Source: Flammeovirga sp. SJP92 (lineage in GTDB: Bacteria; Bacteroidota; Bacteroidia; Cytophagales; Flammeovirgaceae). From it: DNA of 64,000 nucleotides. Position numbers and translations under genes: made by a program. Position 1 is the first letter of the stretch. The number at the start of each line of letters is the position of its first letter. This document shows, in pieces, positions 8,378 to 16,824 of the stretch. The stretch lies in assembly GCF_001583495.1 (NCBI RefSeq), contig NZ_LQAQ01000044.1, positions 1-64,000 of the forward strand, written 5' to 3'. The notes beneath the pieces are model-generated. The model was not told the origin of the DNA. It made no database searches and saw only the letters and a program-made list of their open reading frames with translations.

Positions 8378-9283
8378 ATGAAACAACTAAAACTATCACT
8401 ACTATTCCTTTTTTTATTGTCCGCGTGTAACAATAAGCCTCAAACTTTGGATGTTCAAGGTCATAGAGGATGTCGAGGAATTTATCCTGAAAACACCATT
8501 GAAGCATTTACAAAAGCTTTAGAAATAGGTGTGACTACTTTAGAATTAGATGTCGTTATTACGAAAGACAAAAAAGTAGTTGTATCACATGAACCTTTTT
8601 TTTCTCATGAAATTACCATTTCTCCTGATGGGGAGAAGATCACAAAGGAGAACGAACATGATCATAATATCTATAAAATGAATTATGATGAAGTAAAAAA
8701 ATATGATGTTGGAACAAGAGTTCATCCGAGGTTTCCTCTTCAGAAAAAGATGAAGACACATAAACCCCTTTTAAGTGATATGATCTTAAAGTCAGAAGAC
8801 TATGCTCAATCCAAAGGTATTAAAAAGCCCCTCTATAACATTGAAATAAAAAGACACCCTAAATATGATAATCAATTTCATCCGCCAGTAAAAGAATTTG
8901 TTGGGTTAGTGCTGACAGTAATTAGTCAATTTGATATTAAGGAAAGGGTGTGTATTCAATCATTTGATATTGAGTCCTTGCAGGAAGTCCATCGTGTGGC
9001 CCCTGATATGATAACAGTATTACTTGTAGAAAATAAAAAGTCTTTTGAAGAAAACCTTCAATTATTGGGTTTTGAGCCTCAAATTTATAGCCCTTATTTT
9101 GAATATGTCAAAGCTGACCTCGTTAAGAAGTGTCATGATAAAGGAATTCAGCTGATTCCATGGACAGTGAATGAGGAGGAGGATATGTTAGAAATGATAC
9201 AATTAAATGTTGATGGTATCATCACTGATTTTCCTAAGCGTTTAAGAAATGTGATGGAAGAGGAAGGAATAAAAATGAAATAA
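8378..9283 (+). CDS. Glycerophosphodiester phosphodiesterase, lipoprotein
   Basis: The 301-residue protein begins with a lipoprotein signal; the lipobox LSAC gives lipidated Cys17. The GDPD domain is clear: GHRG (His29, Arg30), YPENTIEAF, LELDVVITKD and VSHEPF, the catalytic and metal-binding motifs of this TIM-barrel family, with QSFD and WTVN further on. It hydrolyses glycerophosphodiesters such as deacylated phospholipids to glycerol 3-phosphate and an alcohol, here probably in the periplasm or at the outer membrane. The length is typical. There is no transport operon nearby, so this is a stand-alone scavenging or lipid-turnover enzyme. Confidence 0.9.
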   Translation: MKQLKLSLLFLFLLSACNNKPQTLDVQGHRGCRGIYPENTIEAFTKALEIGVTTLELDVVITKDKKVVVSHEPFFSHEITISPDGEKITKENEHDHNIYKMNYDEVKKYDVGTRVHPRFPLQKKMKTHKPLLSDMILKSEDYAQSKGIKKPLYNIEIKRHPKYDNQFHPPVKEFVGLVLTVISQFDIKERVCIQSFDIESLQEVHRVAPDMITVLLVENKKSFEENLQLLGFEPQIYSPYFEYVKADLVKKCHDKGIQLIPWTVNEEEDMLEMIQLNVDGIITDFPKRLRNVMEEEGIKMK

Positions 9284-9449
9284 ACATTTACTTGAAAGGG
9301 TATTACTTAGATAATATTGAACTGAAGTTCTGTACATATCGAAAAAATAGTGAAAAATATATTCTATCCTCTATTTTTCATTCCTTATTGTATAGTTCTA
9401 TCTACTATAGTTCTTAAATTAGCATCACTTTAAAAACAAACATATAGCA

Positions 9450-10292
9450 ATGGCAAATTTAGAGTGGAAAACAATTAAAGAATACGAAGAAATCACATTC
9501 AAGGAGTTGAATGGAGTTGCTCGTATTGCGATCAATAGACCGGAATGCCGTAACGCATTTACACCAAAAACAGTTGATGAAATATGGGAAGCATTAATTA
9601 TTTGCCATGAAAGTCAAGAAATTGGGGTTGTGTTGATCACAGGTGAAGGACCTTCTCCAAAAGATGGAGGTTGGGCTTTCTGTTCAGGTGGTGACCAACG
9701 CGTAAGATCAAATACTGGTTATAAAGGAACAAACGGAGTAAACCGTTTCAACATCTTAGATGTTCAACGTCAGATTCGTTTTATGAATAAAGTTGTAATT
9801 GCTGTTGTACCAGGATGGTGCGTAGGTGGTGGTCACAGTTTGCATGTAGTTTGTGATATGACGCTTGCTAGTAAAGAGCATGCTCAGTTCAAACAAACTG
9901 ATGCTGATGTAGCAAGTTTTGATGGTGGATTTGGTTCGGCTTACTTGGCAAGACAGGTTGGTCAAAAAAGAGCTAGAGAGATTTTCTTCTTAGGTGCAAC
10001 TTATACTGCTCAAGAAGCTTATGAAATGGGAATGGTCAATAAAGTAGTTCCGCATGATGAGTTGGAACAAGAAGCTTATGACTGGGCTCAGGAAATTATG
10101 ACAAAAAGTCCAACTGCAATCAAAATGTTGAAATTTGGTTTCAACTTAATTGATGATGGATTGGTAGGACAACAAGTATATGCAGGTGAAGCGACACGTT
10201 TAGCATATGGAACTGAAGAAGCTGTTGAAGGTAGAAATGCTTTCTTGGAGAAAAGGAAAAGAGATTTCTCTAAATTCCCTAAGTTTCCTTGA
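9450..10292 (+). CDS. menB: 1,4-dihydroxy-2-naphthoyl-CoA synthase (MenB)
   Basis: The 280-residue crotonase-fold enzyme matches MenB closely: [51 protein letters not shown] and the [17 protein letters not shown] segment that distinguishes MenB from ordinary enoyl-CoA hydratases. It cyclises O-succinylbenzoyl-CoA to 1,4-dihydroxy-2-naphthoyl-CoA in menaquinone biosynthesis, in the cytoplasm. Full length. It is not next to other men genes in this window; a terminator at 10322-10353 closes the transcript. Confidence 0.95.
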   Translation: MANLEWKTIKEYEEITFKELNGVARIAINRPECRNAFTPKTVDEIWEALIICHESQEIGVVLITGEGPSPKDGGWAFCSGGDQRVRSNTGYKGTNGVNRFNILDVQRQIRFMNKVVIAVVPGWCVGGGHSLHVVCDMTLASKEHAQFKQTDADVASFDGGFGSAYLARQVGQKRAREIFFLGATYTAQEAYEMGMVNKVVPHDELEQEAYDWAQEIMTKSPTAIKMLKFGFNLIDDGLVGQQVYAGEATRLAYGTEEAVEGRNAFLEKRKRDFSKFPKFP

Positions 10293-10321
10293 TACATTTA
10301 ATTGATCAGAAATAGTAGAAG

Positions 10322-10353
10322 AGACTTCATTTTTTAAAAGTGAAGTCTTTTTT
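10322..10353 (+). terminator. menB terminator
   Basis: AGACTTCA at 10322-10329 pairs with TGAAGTCT at 10341-10348, the stem is extended by TTTT/AAAA, and a T-run follows. It lies 30 bases beyond the menB stop. Confidence 0.85.
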
Positions 10354-10561
10354 ATTGGTGTAAGGCAAATGATAGCTATTTAAAGTGAAATTTCTTTTTA
10401 ATATCAAATTGCAACTACTAAAAACGTGAAAATTTAATCTTCATTTTATCTTTAGCTTTTTAATAGAGTGAACTTTATTCCGAACTCAATTTTTCTTCAA
10501 TTAAGGTTATTATGTATGTAAAAGGGCGTAGCAATTTGGAACAAGAGTTGCAAATTGTGAT

Positions 10562-10597
10562 AAGTACTAAGCCAAAAATACTTTTGTATTAGTACTT
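10562..10597. repeat. Dispersed palindrome copy B
   Basis: AAGTACTAAGCCAAAA at 10562-10577 pairs with TTTTGTATTAGTACTT at 10582-10597 with two central mismatches and a four-base loop. It shares its left arm with the copies at 266 and 58725. It lies about 45 bases before the DUF1287 gene and well after the menB terminator. Confidence 0.55.
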
Positions 10598-10642
10598 ATA
10601 TACTCTAAATTAAATTATTGGATCTCTGTTTTATATTACGTC

Positions 10643-11227
10643 ATGAAATCAAAATTGCTTCACCTAATTTTATTTATTTTTTCTTCTGGATCTGCTTTTA
10701 GTCAAACTGACTTTTATAAAGAACTTGCAGATTCAACACTAACGCTAACAAAACAGTATGTAGTTTATGACCCTTCTTACTTTAGTTTAGATTACCCGAA
10801 TGGAGATGTTCCTGCCAATAAAGGAGTTTGTACGGATGTAGTGATTAGGGCTTATAGAAAAATGGGAATTGATTTGCAGAAAGAAGTGCATGAAGACATG
10901 AAAGCTCACTTTAGTAAATACCCAAAGAACTGGGGCTTAACAAGAACAGATAAAAATATTGATCATAGAAGGGTTCCCAACTTAATGACCTTTTTTAGTA
11001 GATTCGGCACTGTATTACCTATTTCTGAAAAAGCAATTGATTATAAAGCAGGTGATATAGTTTGCTGGTCTTTCGGTGGTGGGTTAACTCATATAGGAAT
11101 TGTATCAGCAAACAAAACATTTTTTAAACAAATTCCCATGATTATCCATAATATGGGAAGTGGCCAAGTTGAAGAAGATATACTTTTTGATTATGAAATT
11201 ATAGGGCATTACCGCTATAAAAAGTAA
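10643..11227 (+). CDS. Secreted DUF1287 protein (NlpC/P60-like fold)
   Basis: The 194-residue protein has a signal peptide (residues 1-20, ...GSAFSQ) and the DUF1287 pattern: YDPSY....YPNGDVP, GVCTDVVIRAYRKMGIDLQ (candidate nucleophile Cys63), DHRRVPNL and DIVCW...LTHIGIVS (His150). DUF1287 belongs to the papain-like NlpC/P60 superfamily, so a periplasmic peptidase or amidase acting on cell wall is likely, but the exact reaction is not established. The sensor kinase gene begins 36 bp downstream in the same direction and may be co-transcribed. Confidence 0.82.
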   Translation: MKSKLLHLILFIFSSGSAFSQTDFYKELADSTLTLTKQYVVYDPSYFSLDYPNGDVPANKGVCTDVVIRAYRKMGIDLQKEVHEDMKAHFSKYPKNWGLTRTDKNIDHRRVPNLMTFFSRFGTVLPISEKAIDYKAGDIVCWSFGGGLTHIGIVSANKTFFKQIPMIIHNMGSGQVEEDILFDYEIIGHYRYKK

Positions 11228-11263
11228 ATTTAAAGACTTTGAAAAACTAATAGTGCCATTAAA

Positions 11264-12568
11264 ATGAATAATATAAAGAAAGTGATAAACTTTGGAGTTT
11301 CTGAAAATCAGTCCAAAGAGGAACAATCAAAAGTCCAACTTACCAATTTATTCTTAATTGTGATGTTCGGAGCTGTTCCCTTTTATTTTATCACTTTTTA
11401 TATTATTGATATTTCAATTTTGAAAAAGAGTTGGGGCTTCTTGTTTCCACTTTTTATTTACCCCGTGGGAATGGTATTTTCATATAAAGGAGAAATCATA
11501 CTCGCCAGACATTTTCTTATGATTGGCTTTATTTCTGGTATTTTTTATTTCTTACTGTTCTTAGGAGATGGAGTGGGGGTTGAAATGTTCTTTTTCGTAG
11601 TCATTGCTTTGTCCTATTTAATAAAACCACAAGACTCGCCTTATTTCAGTTATATCTATTTAGTGATTTGTGTGCTACTGCTGATTATTGGCTATCAGGA
11701 TTGGTCATCATTTACAATTGAAATTGATAGTTCTATTAGAACAATGCTTTCTGTGGTGATGGCACCAATGGCAGTGATATTGCTCTTCTTTATGATCAAG
11801 TTTTTCAACGATGAAATCAATAATCATATCTCTGAAATTGATCATCAAAAACAACAATTGGAAACACTGAATGAAGAATTGAATCATTTTGCCTACATCG
11901 CTTCTCATAATCTAAATGAGCCTATTCGAACTATGGATAGTTTTATTGATATTATAAAAGAAGAATACCACAACCCTGATGATGAAGCCATCAATATTTA
12001 CTTTTCATTTATTCAACAATCTTCTGAAAGAATGCATTCTATGATTGACAGTCTCCTTGCCTACTCAAAACTGGGTCAAGTAACTGATTTTAGACGTGTA
12101 GATATTTATCAGATGATTGAATTGGTAGAACAAGACCTTGGGAAATTAATAGAAGAAAATAAGGTGAATATTCATAAAACTCATTTACAAAAAATTGAAT
12201 GTATGCCTTTGGAACTTCGACAAGTTTTCCAAAATTTGATTTCAAATGCCATAAAGTTTCAGCATCCAAATGTGAAACCAATAATAGAAATAAGTCAGCA
12301 AGAACATGCTACGCATTGGCGTTTTTGCATTTCAGATAATGGAATTGGAATTAAGGAAAATAAGCTAAAAGAAGTCTTCCAAATGTTTACTAAAATTCAT
12401 AGATCAACGGAATATAATGGCAGTGGTATTGGGCTAGCATTCTGCAAGAAAATTGTAGAACTCCATTATGGTAAAATTTGGATTGAGTCCGTTCTTGATA
12501 AAGGTTCAAAGGTTTATTTTACTATTTCAAAAGAGCTCAAAAATCCCGCAATTGAAAATAATAAGTAG
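11264..12568 (+). CDS. Membrane sensor histidine kinase (six TM, phytochrome-type HisKA)
   Basis: The first ~190 of 434 residues contain about six hydrophobic segments with short loops, so this is an integral-membrane sensor with no large external domain. A short coiled coil (QQLETLNEELNHFAY) leads into the HisKA H-box ASHNLNEPIRTMDSF with phosphoacceptor His215. In this subfamily the usual sequence is SHDLQEP; here Asn replaces Asp. The ATPase domain follows: N-box RQVFQNLISNAIKF, G1 DNGIGI, G2 GSGIGLAFCKKIVELHYG. No response regulator is adjacent, so it is an orphan kinase that would phosphorylate a regulator encoded elsewhere. It may share a transcript with the DUF1287 gene just upstream. 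Confidence 0.9.
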   Translation: MNNIKKVINFGVSENQSKEEQSKVQLTNLFLIVMFGAVPFYFITFYIIDISILKKSWGFLFPLFIYPVGMVFSYKGEIILARHFLMIGFISGIFYFLLFLGDGVGVEMFFFVVIALSYLIKPQDSPYFSYIYLVICVLLLIIGYQDWSSFTIEIDSSIRTMLSVVMAPMAVILLFFMIKFFNDEINNHISEIDHQKQQLETLNEELNHFAYIASHNLNEPIRTMDSFIDIIKEEYHNPDDEAINIYFSFIQQSSERMHSMIDSLLAYSKLGQVTDFRRVDIYQMIELVEQDLGKLIEENKVNIHKTHLQKIECMPLELRQVFQNLISNAIKFQHPNVKPIIEISQQEHATHWRFCISDNGIGIKENKLKEVFQMFTKIHRSTEYNGSGIGLAFCKKIVELHYGKIWIESVLDKGSKVYFTISKELKNPAIENNK

Positions 12569-12608
12569 GGTAGAAGTAATAGTTGAAGTTGGTTGTTAAA
12601 ATATTTTT

Positions 12609-13187
12609 TTACTGTTTACTAAAGTGGAAAGGAACATGTTGGCCGTTATTCATTACTTCATACCCTTGATATTGGTTATTTTGTATCATGTCATGTAAAA
12701 ATTGAGAATTTCCTTTCAGCTTCAACTTTGCTTTTTTGATATCATCAAAATGAAAAATTGGTCCCAATACATCAAAAGAATAATTGGAAGCGTCTTGCAA
12801 TATGACAAACTGAATATATGCGGGAGAAGGACTAAAATCTTTCATCACATTGGAGTCATCGTAATATAAGATGTAATCTTGTTCAAAAAGAAGTGAAGCT
12901 TCAGTGAGATCTGTAGTGTTACAGAATTCTGAAGTAGGATCAATTTCTATAAATGTCCATCCTCTAAGTTGATACATCAACGTTTCAAAAGTAGTTCTTT
13001 TGTTCTTATTAAGTGGAGTGTAGATGGGTAATTTTCCTTCTTTTACTGCTTCTAAAATAATATAAGCCATACTTTTATAAGCCTCATTACCTTTAAAAGT
13101 AGTATTGATATGTACTTCTTTATATTTCACTTGTGAGAAAGAAGGAATCGAAACAAAAAGAATAATTAGGTATGCAATAAATCTCAT
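12609..13187 (-). CDS. GldN/PorN-like secreted protein (tentative)
   Basis: The frame is open from 13256, but the ATG at 13187 gives a clean signal peptide (MRFIAYLIILFVSIPSFSQ) and lies one base after the stop of the upstream gene, so I use it (192 residues). The layout resembles GldN, a periplasmic T9SS component: an early helix AYIILEAVKEGKLPIYTPLN comparable to GldN's 'KAIKSGKIT' segment, a central AYIQFVILQDAS, and a late FLHDMIQNNQYQGYEV resembling 'SFDQILNSRRFNGVIYK'. The similarity is judged by eye from memory of GldN, and this protein is shorter. It forms a two-gene unit with the unknown protein upstream. Confidence 0.5.
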   Translation of the reverse strand: MRFIAYLIILFVSIPSFSQVKYKEVHINTTFKGNEAYKSMAYIILEAVKEGKLPIYTPLNKNKRTTFETLMYQLRGWTFIEIDPTSEFCNTTDLTEASLLFEQDYILYYDDSNVMKDFSPSPAYIQFVILQDASNYSFDVLGPIFHFDDIKKAKLKLKGNSQFLHDMIQNNQYQGYEVMNNGQHVPFHFSKQ

Positions 13188-13188
13188 A

Positions 13189-14157
13189 TTAAATAGAAGC
13201 AAATTTTTGATCGAGAGTTGCTTTAGATAATGGGTGTTCTGACACCTCAAACTCAATGGTATTCAATTTTTCTTTAGATAACTTCAAAAGTTGAGACTTA
13301 TTGATTTCTCCAATTTTCACTTTATCTTTTTCTTTGAGTGGATCAAAAGTGAAAATTCTAATATTAGACAAGTCAGTATCTACTAAGGCAAAATCTTCCA
13401 CAATATTATCTGAATTGATATAATAATAAATGACTGTATTGAGGTGAGGATAATAAACATAAATTTTCTTTAGTTCTTTATTCGTGACTTTTACTTGATA
13501 AGTAATCAATTCACTTTGCCCAATAAGGTAGTCATAGTTAAACAACCCATTACCTTTGATATTCATTGTTTTGTAAAGCCATTGAGATTCAGCATACCCC
13601 TCAGACCATTCATCACCCCAGTCATCTTCACCTTCAATGAATCCTTCAAAATTAGTTGCTCTAGGTTGTAGTGCTCCCCAATCATCAGAAGTTGTATTTG
13701 TTGAAGCATAATCCAAAACTGGTGAATTAAGATTATTCCATCTTTTTTTGATAGCATCAAATTGATAACCATTAAAATGGTCTGTTCCATCAGAGATGTA
13801 TGAAACTTTTATTTCTTTTTGGTAATTGACTTTTTTCCCTTTGGCAGTCACTTGTATATCATACATACCACCTGAAATATAGATGCCATTTTGATCTTTC
13901 ATTTGAATATCATCAGAAAGCATGTCATAATAATTGGCATATAATTTTACTGTGATGTCTACTTCATCAGTATTGAACTCATTTAAATTAAATGAGTTCT
14001 CTTGAATATGAAGCAATAAGCTATCTTCAAAAAAACTTAATGTACCGCAAGATGTATTGGTCCATTTTTGCTGTTGTATGGATTGGGCAAAAATATTAAA
14101 GTGTAGTAGAGCAAAGAACAGGAAACCTGTTATTTTATTTATTTTAAAGTGTAGCAT
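13189..14157 (-). CDS. Secreted protein of unknown function, partner of the GldN-like protein
   Basis: The 322-residue product has a signal peptide (LFFALLHFNIFAQ, ending at residue 25). The body is rich in beta-strand-like and aromatic/acidic segments (EDDWGDEWSEGYAESQW near the middle) and has no motif I recognise; there are no lipobox, internal membrane segments or T9SS sorting domain. Its stop codon is separated by one base from the next start, so the two genes are translationally close and probably work together at the periplasm or outer membrane. If the neighbour is truly GldN-like, this one would be a candidate T9SS accessory protein, but that is inference. Confidence 0.7.
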   Translation of the reverse strand: MLHFKINKITGFLFFALLHFNIFAQSIQQQKWTNTSCGTLSFFEDSLLLHIQENSFNLNEFNTDEVDITVKLYANYYDMLSDDIQMKDQNGIYISGGMYDIQVTAKGKKVNYQKEIKVSYISDGTDHFNGYQFDAIKKRWNNLNSPVLDYASTNTTSDDWGALQPRATNFEGFIEGEDDWGDEWSEGYAESQWLYKTMNIKGNGLFNYDYLIGQSELITYQVKVTNKELKKIYVYYPHLNTVIYYYINSDNIVEDFALVDTDLSNIRIFTFDPLKEKDKVKIGEINKSQLLKLSKEKLNTIEFEVSEHPLSKATLDQKFASI

Positions 14158-14330
14158 GATTATGAGTTAATAAGAAGGATTTCTTTAGAAATAGTGTGTA
14201 AAGAACAAGAAATCAATCAATTATAATTTTAATGAATAACCACATTACACATTGAAAACATCATACCAACTTTCTGTAAACTATGTTTGAAGACAGAAAT
14301 TATTTGATTTTAAAGATAAAAAAGTAGAAT

Positions 14331-16094
14331 TTATTGATAGATATAGATATTTGAAATTGTAATAAAAGTTCCTTTGTCTTCTGAAGAGAAAGCTACATTT
14401 GCATTTAAAGCATTTACCCTAAATTTAATATTTTTCAAACCTATGCCTTCATTAACATCACATGTGTTGAAGCCCACACCATTATCTTCATAGAAAATAC
14501 TCATTTTGTGTGTTTCATTATCAAGCATTAAGTCAATGAATACGTCTGTTGATTTACTGTGTTTGATAGCATTGCTGAAAAGTTCTTGCAAGATTCTATA
14601 GCAATGATTTTTGACCATTTGGGATTTTATAGGTATATCAATTGAATAGTTGACATGAATATTCAAACCATTACTTTTGTATTTTGCACACATATCGAGT
14701 AAAATATCTTCAAAATCCTCTTTGTCATATTCAGGAGAAACCAACCCATGACTTAAGCTTCTAACACTCTTAATAGTATGTTTCAAAATCTCTTTAACAT
14801 TATCATTGTCCAGGTCCTTAGATTTATTGATCAATGCTAAGTTACCGCCCACATGATCATGAAGTTCCCTTCCAATCCTGTTTCTTTCATCTTCTTGACC
14901 TTTGATAACAGCCAAAGAATACTTTTGCTGAATCAGTTGATTTTGTATCTGTAAATCATTTCTCTCTTGAATAATGGAAGATGTTTTCTTTAGTATCAAT
15001 AAGAGATAATAAATTATATTGATGGTGAAGATGATAAAATAAAGTGTTCTCGTAATATTGAATTTCTGGTAAGCACCCATGTTGGGTAACACTGAAAAGA
15101 TAATAACAAAAAGGGAGGTCACTACAAATATCACTAATGTAGGAATAGCTAGACTTTCTTTTTCTTTAATCCCAATTACAATTACAATAAGGTATAAAAA
15201 GGTAACAACAAGCGGAGCTAAGATTGATAATTGTGCAACTATGAAATTTACAGTGTTGGGGTAATAAGAAGTAAAAGGATACATCAAGAAGCTAACAATT
15301 CCCATTACGCCAATCACATGAATGATCTTGAAAGTATATTTTGGGATTTTTTTAGTGTTATTAAAAATCAAATACACATAAAAATAAAATGTGAAAATAG
15401 CATAAGCATATGAACTTGTAATGAGGAGGTATTTTGTAAAGTCAAAATACTCATGACTCAAATAATTAGTAATAAGACCACTTTCAGTTTCAAAAAAGAG
15501 GAATGCACTAACAGCACTTAAAGTATAAAAGATGAAAAGTTTTTCCTTGATAATTAAGCCAAGTATTGCTCCAATAAACAACAAACTAATCACGATAGTC
15601 CTTGTAGTTAGTTTAATGCTTTCTTCATATTCAACTTCCTGCAGAAAATTTTTCTCTGTCATTACCCAAAAGAGGTTGTCAACAGGAAATCCTTTATTAT
15701 TGATACGGTAATAAAAATTTACAACTTCTGTTCCGTTCATTTTGAACAATATAGGAAGCCCTAAGCTTCTGTCATATGTTGTAGGTTTGGAGTTATTTTT
15801 CATGTCAACCAAAAGTGTTGTACCACTTCTGTCAACTTTCCATAATTCCAAGTCTTCGAAAAGGATATAATTAAACCTTAAGACGTAATTTTCTGCTACG
15901 GTACTATGAATTGTAATCTTGTGATATTGAGTGTCTAAAAACCCATAATTTTCGTCAGAACATTCAGCGGTTGACAAGTTTTCAATATCAAAGCCAGATA
16001 AAGTACAATGAGATACAATTAAGTTGGTGTCCGTTTGTGCGTAAATATTAAACGTAAAAAGTAGTAGCAATATGTTAGTGAAAAGAATATACAT
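14331..16094 (-). CDS. 7TMR-DISM sensor histidine kinase (HisKA_3 / NarX type)
   Basis: A signal peptide (residues 1-19) is followed by an extracytoplasmic domain to ~165 resembling 7TMR-DISMED2, then seven hydrophobic segments between ~170 and ~390 (7TMR-DISM_7TM). A short coiled coil leads to the HisKA_3 dimerisation box, ERNRIGRELHDHVGGNLALI, with the phosphoacceptor His near residue 411. The HATPase domain ends the protein (ELFSNAIKHSKS, DNGVGF, GIGLKNIKFRVNALN). DISM domains are thought to sense carbohydrates or other small ligands. The response-regulator gene lies two bases upstream, so kinase and regulator form an operon and presumably a cognate pair. Confidence 0.92.
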   Translation of the reverse strand: MYILFTNILLLLFTFNIYAQTDTNLIVSHCTLSGFDIENLSTAECSDENYGFLDTQYHKITIHSTVAENYVLRFNYILFEDLELWKVDRSGTTLLVDMKNNSKPTTYDRSLGLPILFKMNGTEVVNFYYRINNKGFPVDNLFWVMTEKNFLQEVEYEESIKLTTRTIVISLLFIGAILGLIIKEKLFIFYTLSAVSAFLFFETESGLITNYLSHEYFDFTKYLLITSSYAYAIFTFYFYVYLIFNNTKKIPKYTFKIIHVIGVMGIVSFLMYPFTSYYPNTVNFIVAQLSILAPLVVTFLYLIVIVIGIKEKESLAIPTLVIFVVTSLFVIIFSVLPNMGAYQKFNITRTLYFIIFTINIIYYLLLILKKTSSIIQERNDLQIQNQLIQQKYSLAVIKGQEDERNRIGRELHDHVGGNLALINKSKDLDNDNVKEILKHTIKSVRSLSHGLVSPEYDKEDFEDILLDMCAKYKSNGLNIHVNYSIDIPIKSQMVKNHCYRILQELFSNAIKHSKSTDVFIDLMLDNETHKMSIFYEDNGVGFNTCDVNEGIGLKNIKFRVNALNANVAFSSEDKGTFITISNIYIYQ

Positions 16095-16096
16095 TA

Positions 16097-16702
16097 TTAA
16101 GTTAAAAGGTTTTCCACGGCGTATTTTATTAAACCGGCTTTTGAATCAATTTTTAATTTTTGTTTGATTTTTTTGCCATGAGTAATGGCAGTATCGGGGC
16201 TTATGTTTAATAACTCCCCAATCTCTTTCATTGTTTTCCCTTTTGCGATATACTTTAGCACTTCCTCTTCTCTTGGTGAAATGGGAGTGAAATTTTTATT
16301 AATATCTACATTTTCGTGCTCGATTTTCGGGCTCATATATACCTTGTCTTTCAGCACTGCCTCCGTTGCTGTTATGATGTCTTCTACATTATCATCCTTA
16401 AGCATATAACCTTGTACACCCAGCTTTTTGGCCTTTCTGATCAAAGAAGGTTTATTGTGCATAGATATAATAAGGTATTTAGTGACTTCTCCTCTTTTTA
16501 TCACTTTTTCAATTAATTCTAACCCCTTCATATTCGGCATATCCATATCCACAAAGACTAAATCATAGTCATTGAAATTGTAAGACAAAGAGAGTATAGG
16601 ATCATGAATGGTTATTATTTCTGATGGTATATATTTTTCTATTATTTGTTTCAACCCGTTACTAAATAACTCGTGATCGTCAATAATAAGGAATTTGTAC
16701 AT
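16097..16702 (-). CDS. LuxR/NarL-family response regulator
   Basis: The frame is open to 16735, but the ATG at 16702 (MYKFLIIDDHELFSNG) starts the receiver domain correctly (201 residues). Receiver: DDHE acidic pocket, phosphoacceptor Asp in LVFVDMDMPNMKG, then ISMH and MLKDD with the conserved Lys. Output: a GerE/LuxR helix-turn-helix, SPREEEVLKYIAKGKTMKEI followed by LNISPDTAITHGKKIKQKLK. It should bind DNA as a phospho-dimer on signal from the 7TMR-DISM kinase encoded two bases downstream. Targets are unknown; the flanking propeller regulator and GldN-like pair are obvious candidates. Confidence 0.93.
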   Translation of the reverse strand: MYKFLIIDDHELFSNGLKQIIEKYIPSEIITIHDPILSLSYNFNDYDLVFVDMDMPNMKGLELIEKVIKRGEVTKYLIISMHNKPSLIRKAKKLGVQGYMLKDDNVEDIITATEAVLKDKVYMSPKIEHENVDINKNFTPISPREEEVLKYIAKGKTMKEIGELLNISPDTAITHGKKIKQKLKIDSKAGLIKYAVENLLT

Positions 16703-16824
16703 TTTAGATAAGTTGCATGAATACAATATAGACACTGAAAGTTAGTGCAATTATAGATGGAATGAAATACCCACAAGTTGGTATTTTTAATATAAAATTA
16801 GAGTAGGCTTGGTCTTAGATAGAA

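Larger units (their letters stand above)
10293..10642. other. Intergenic region after menB
   Basis: The 350-bp spacer holds the menB terminator (10322-10353) and the second copy of the dispersed palindrome (10562-10597). No open frame of note was seen between them. Confidence 0.6.
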
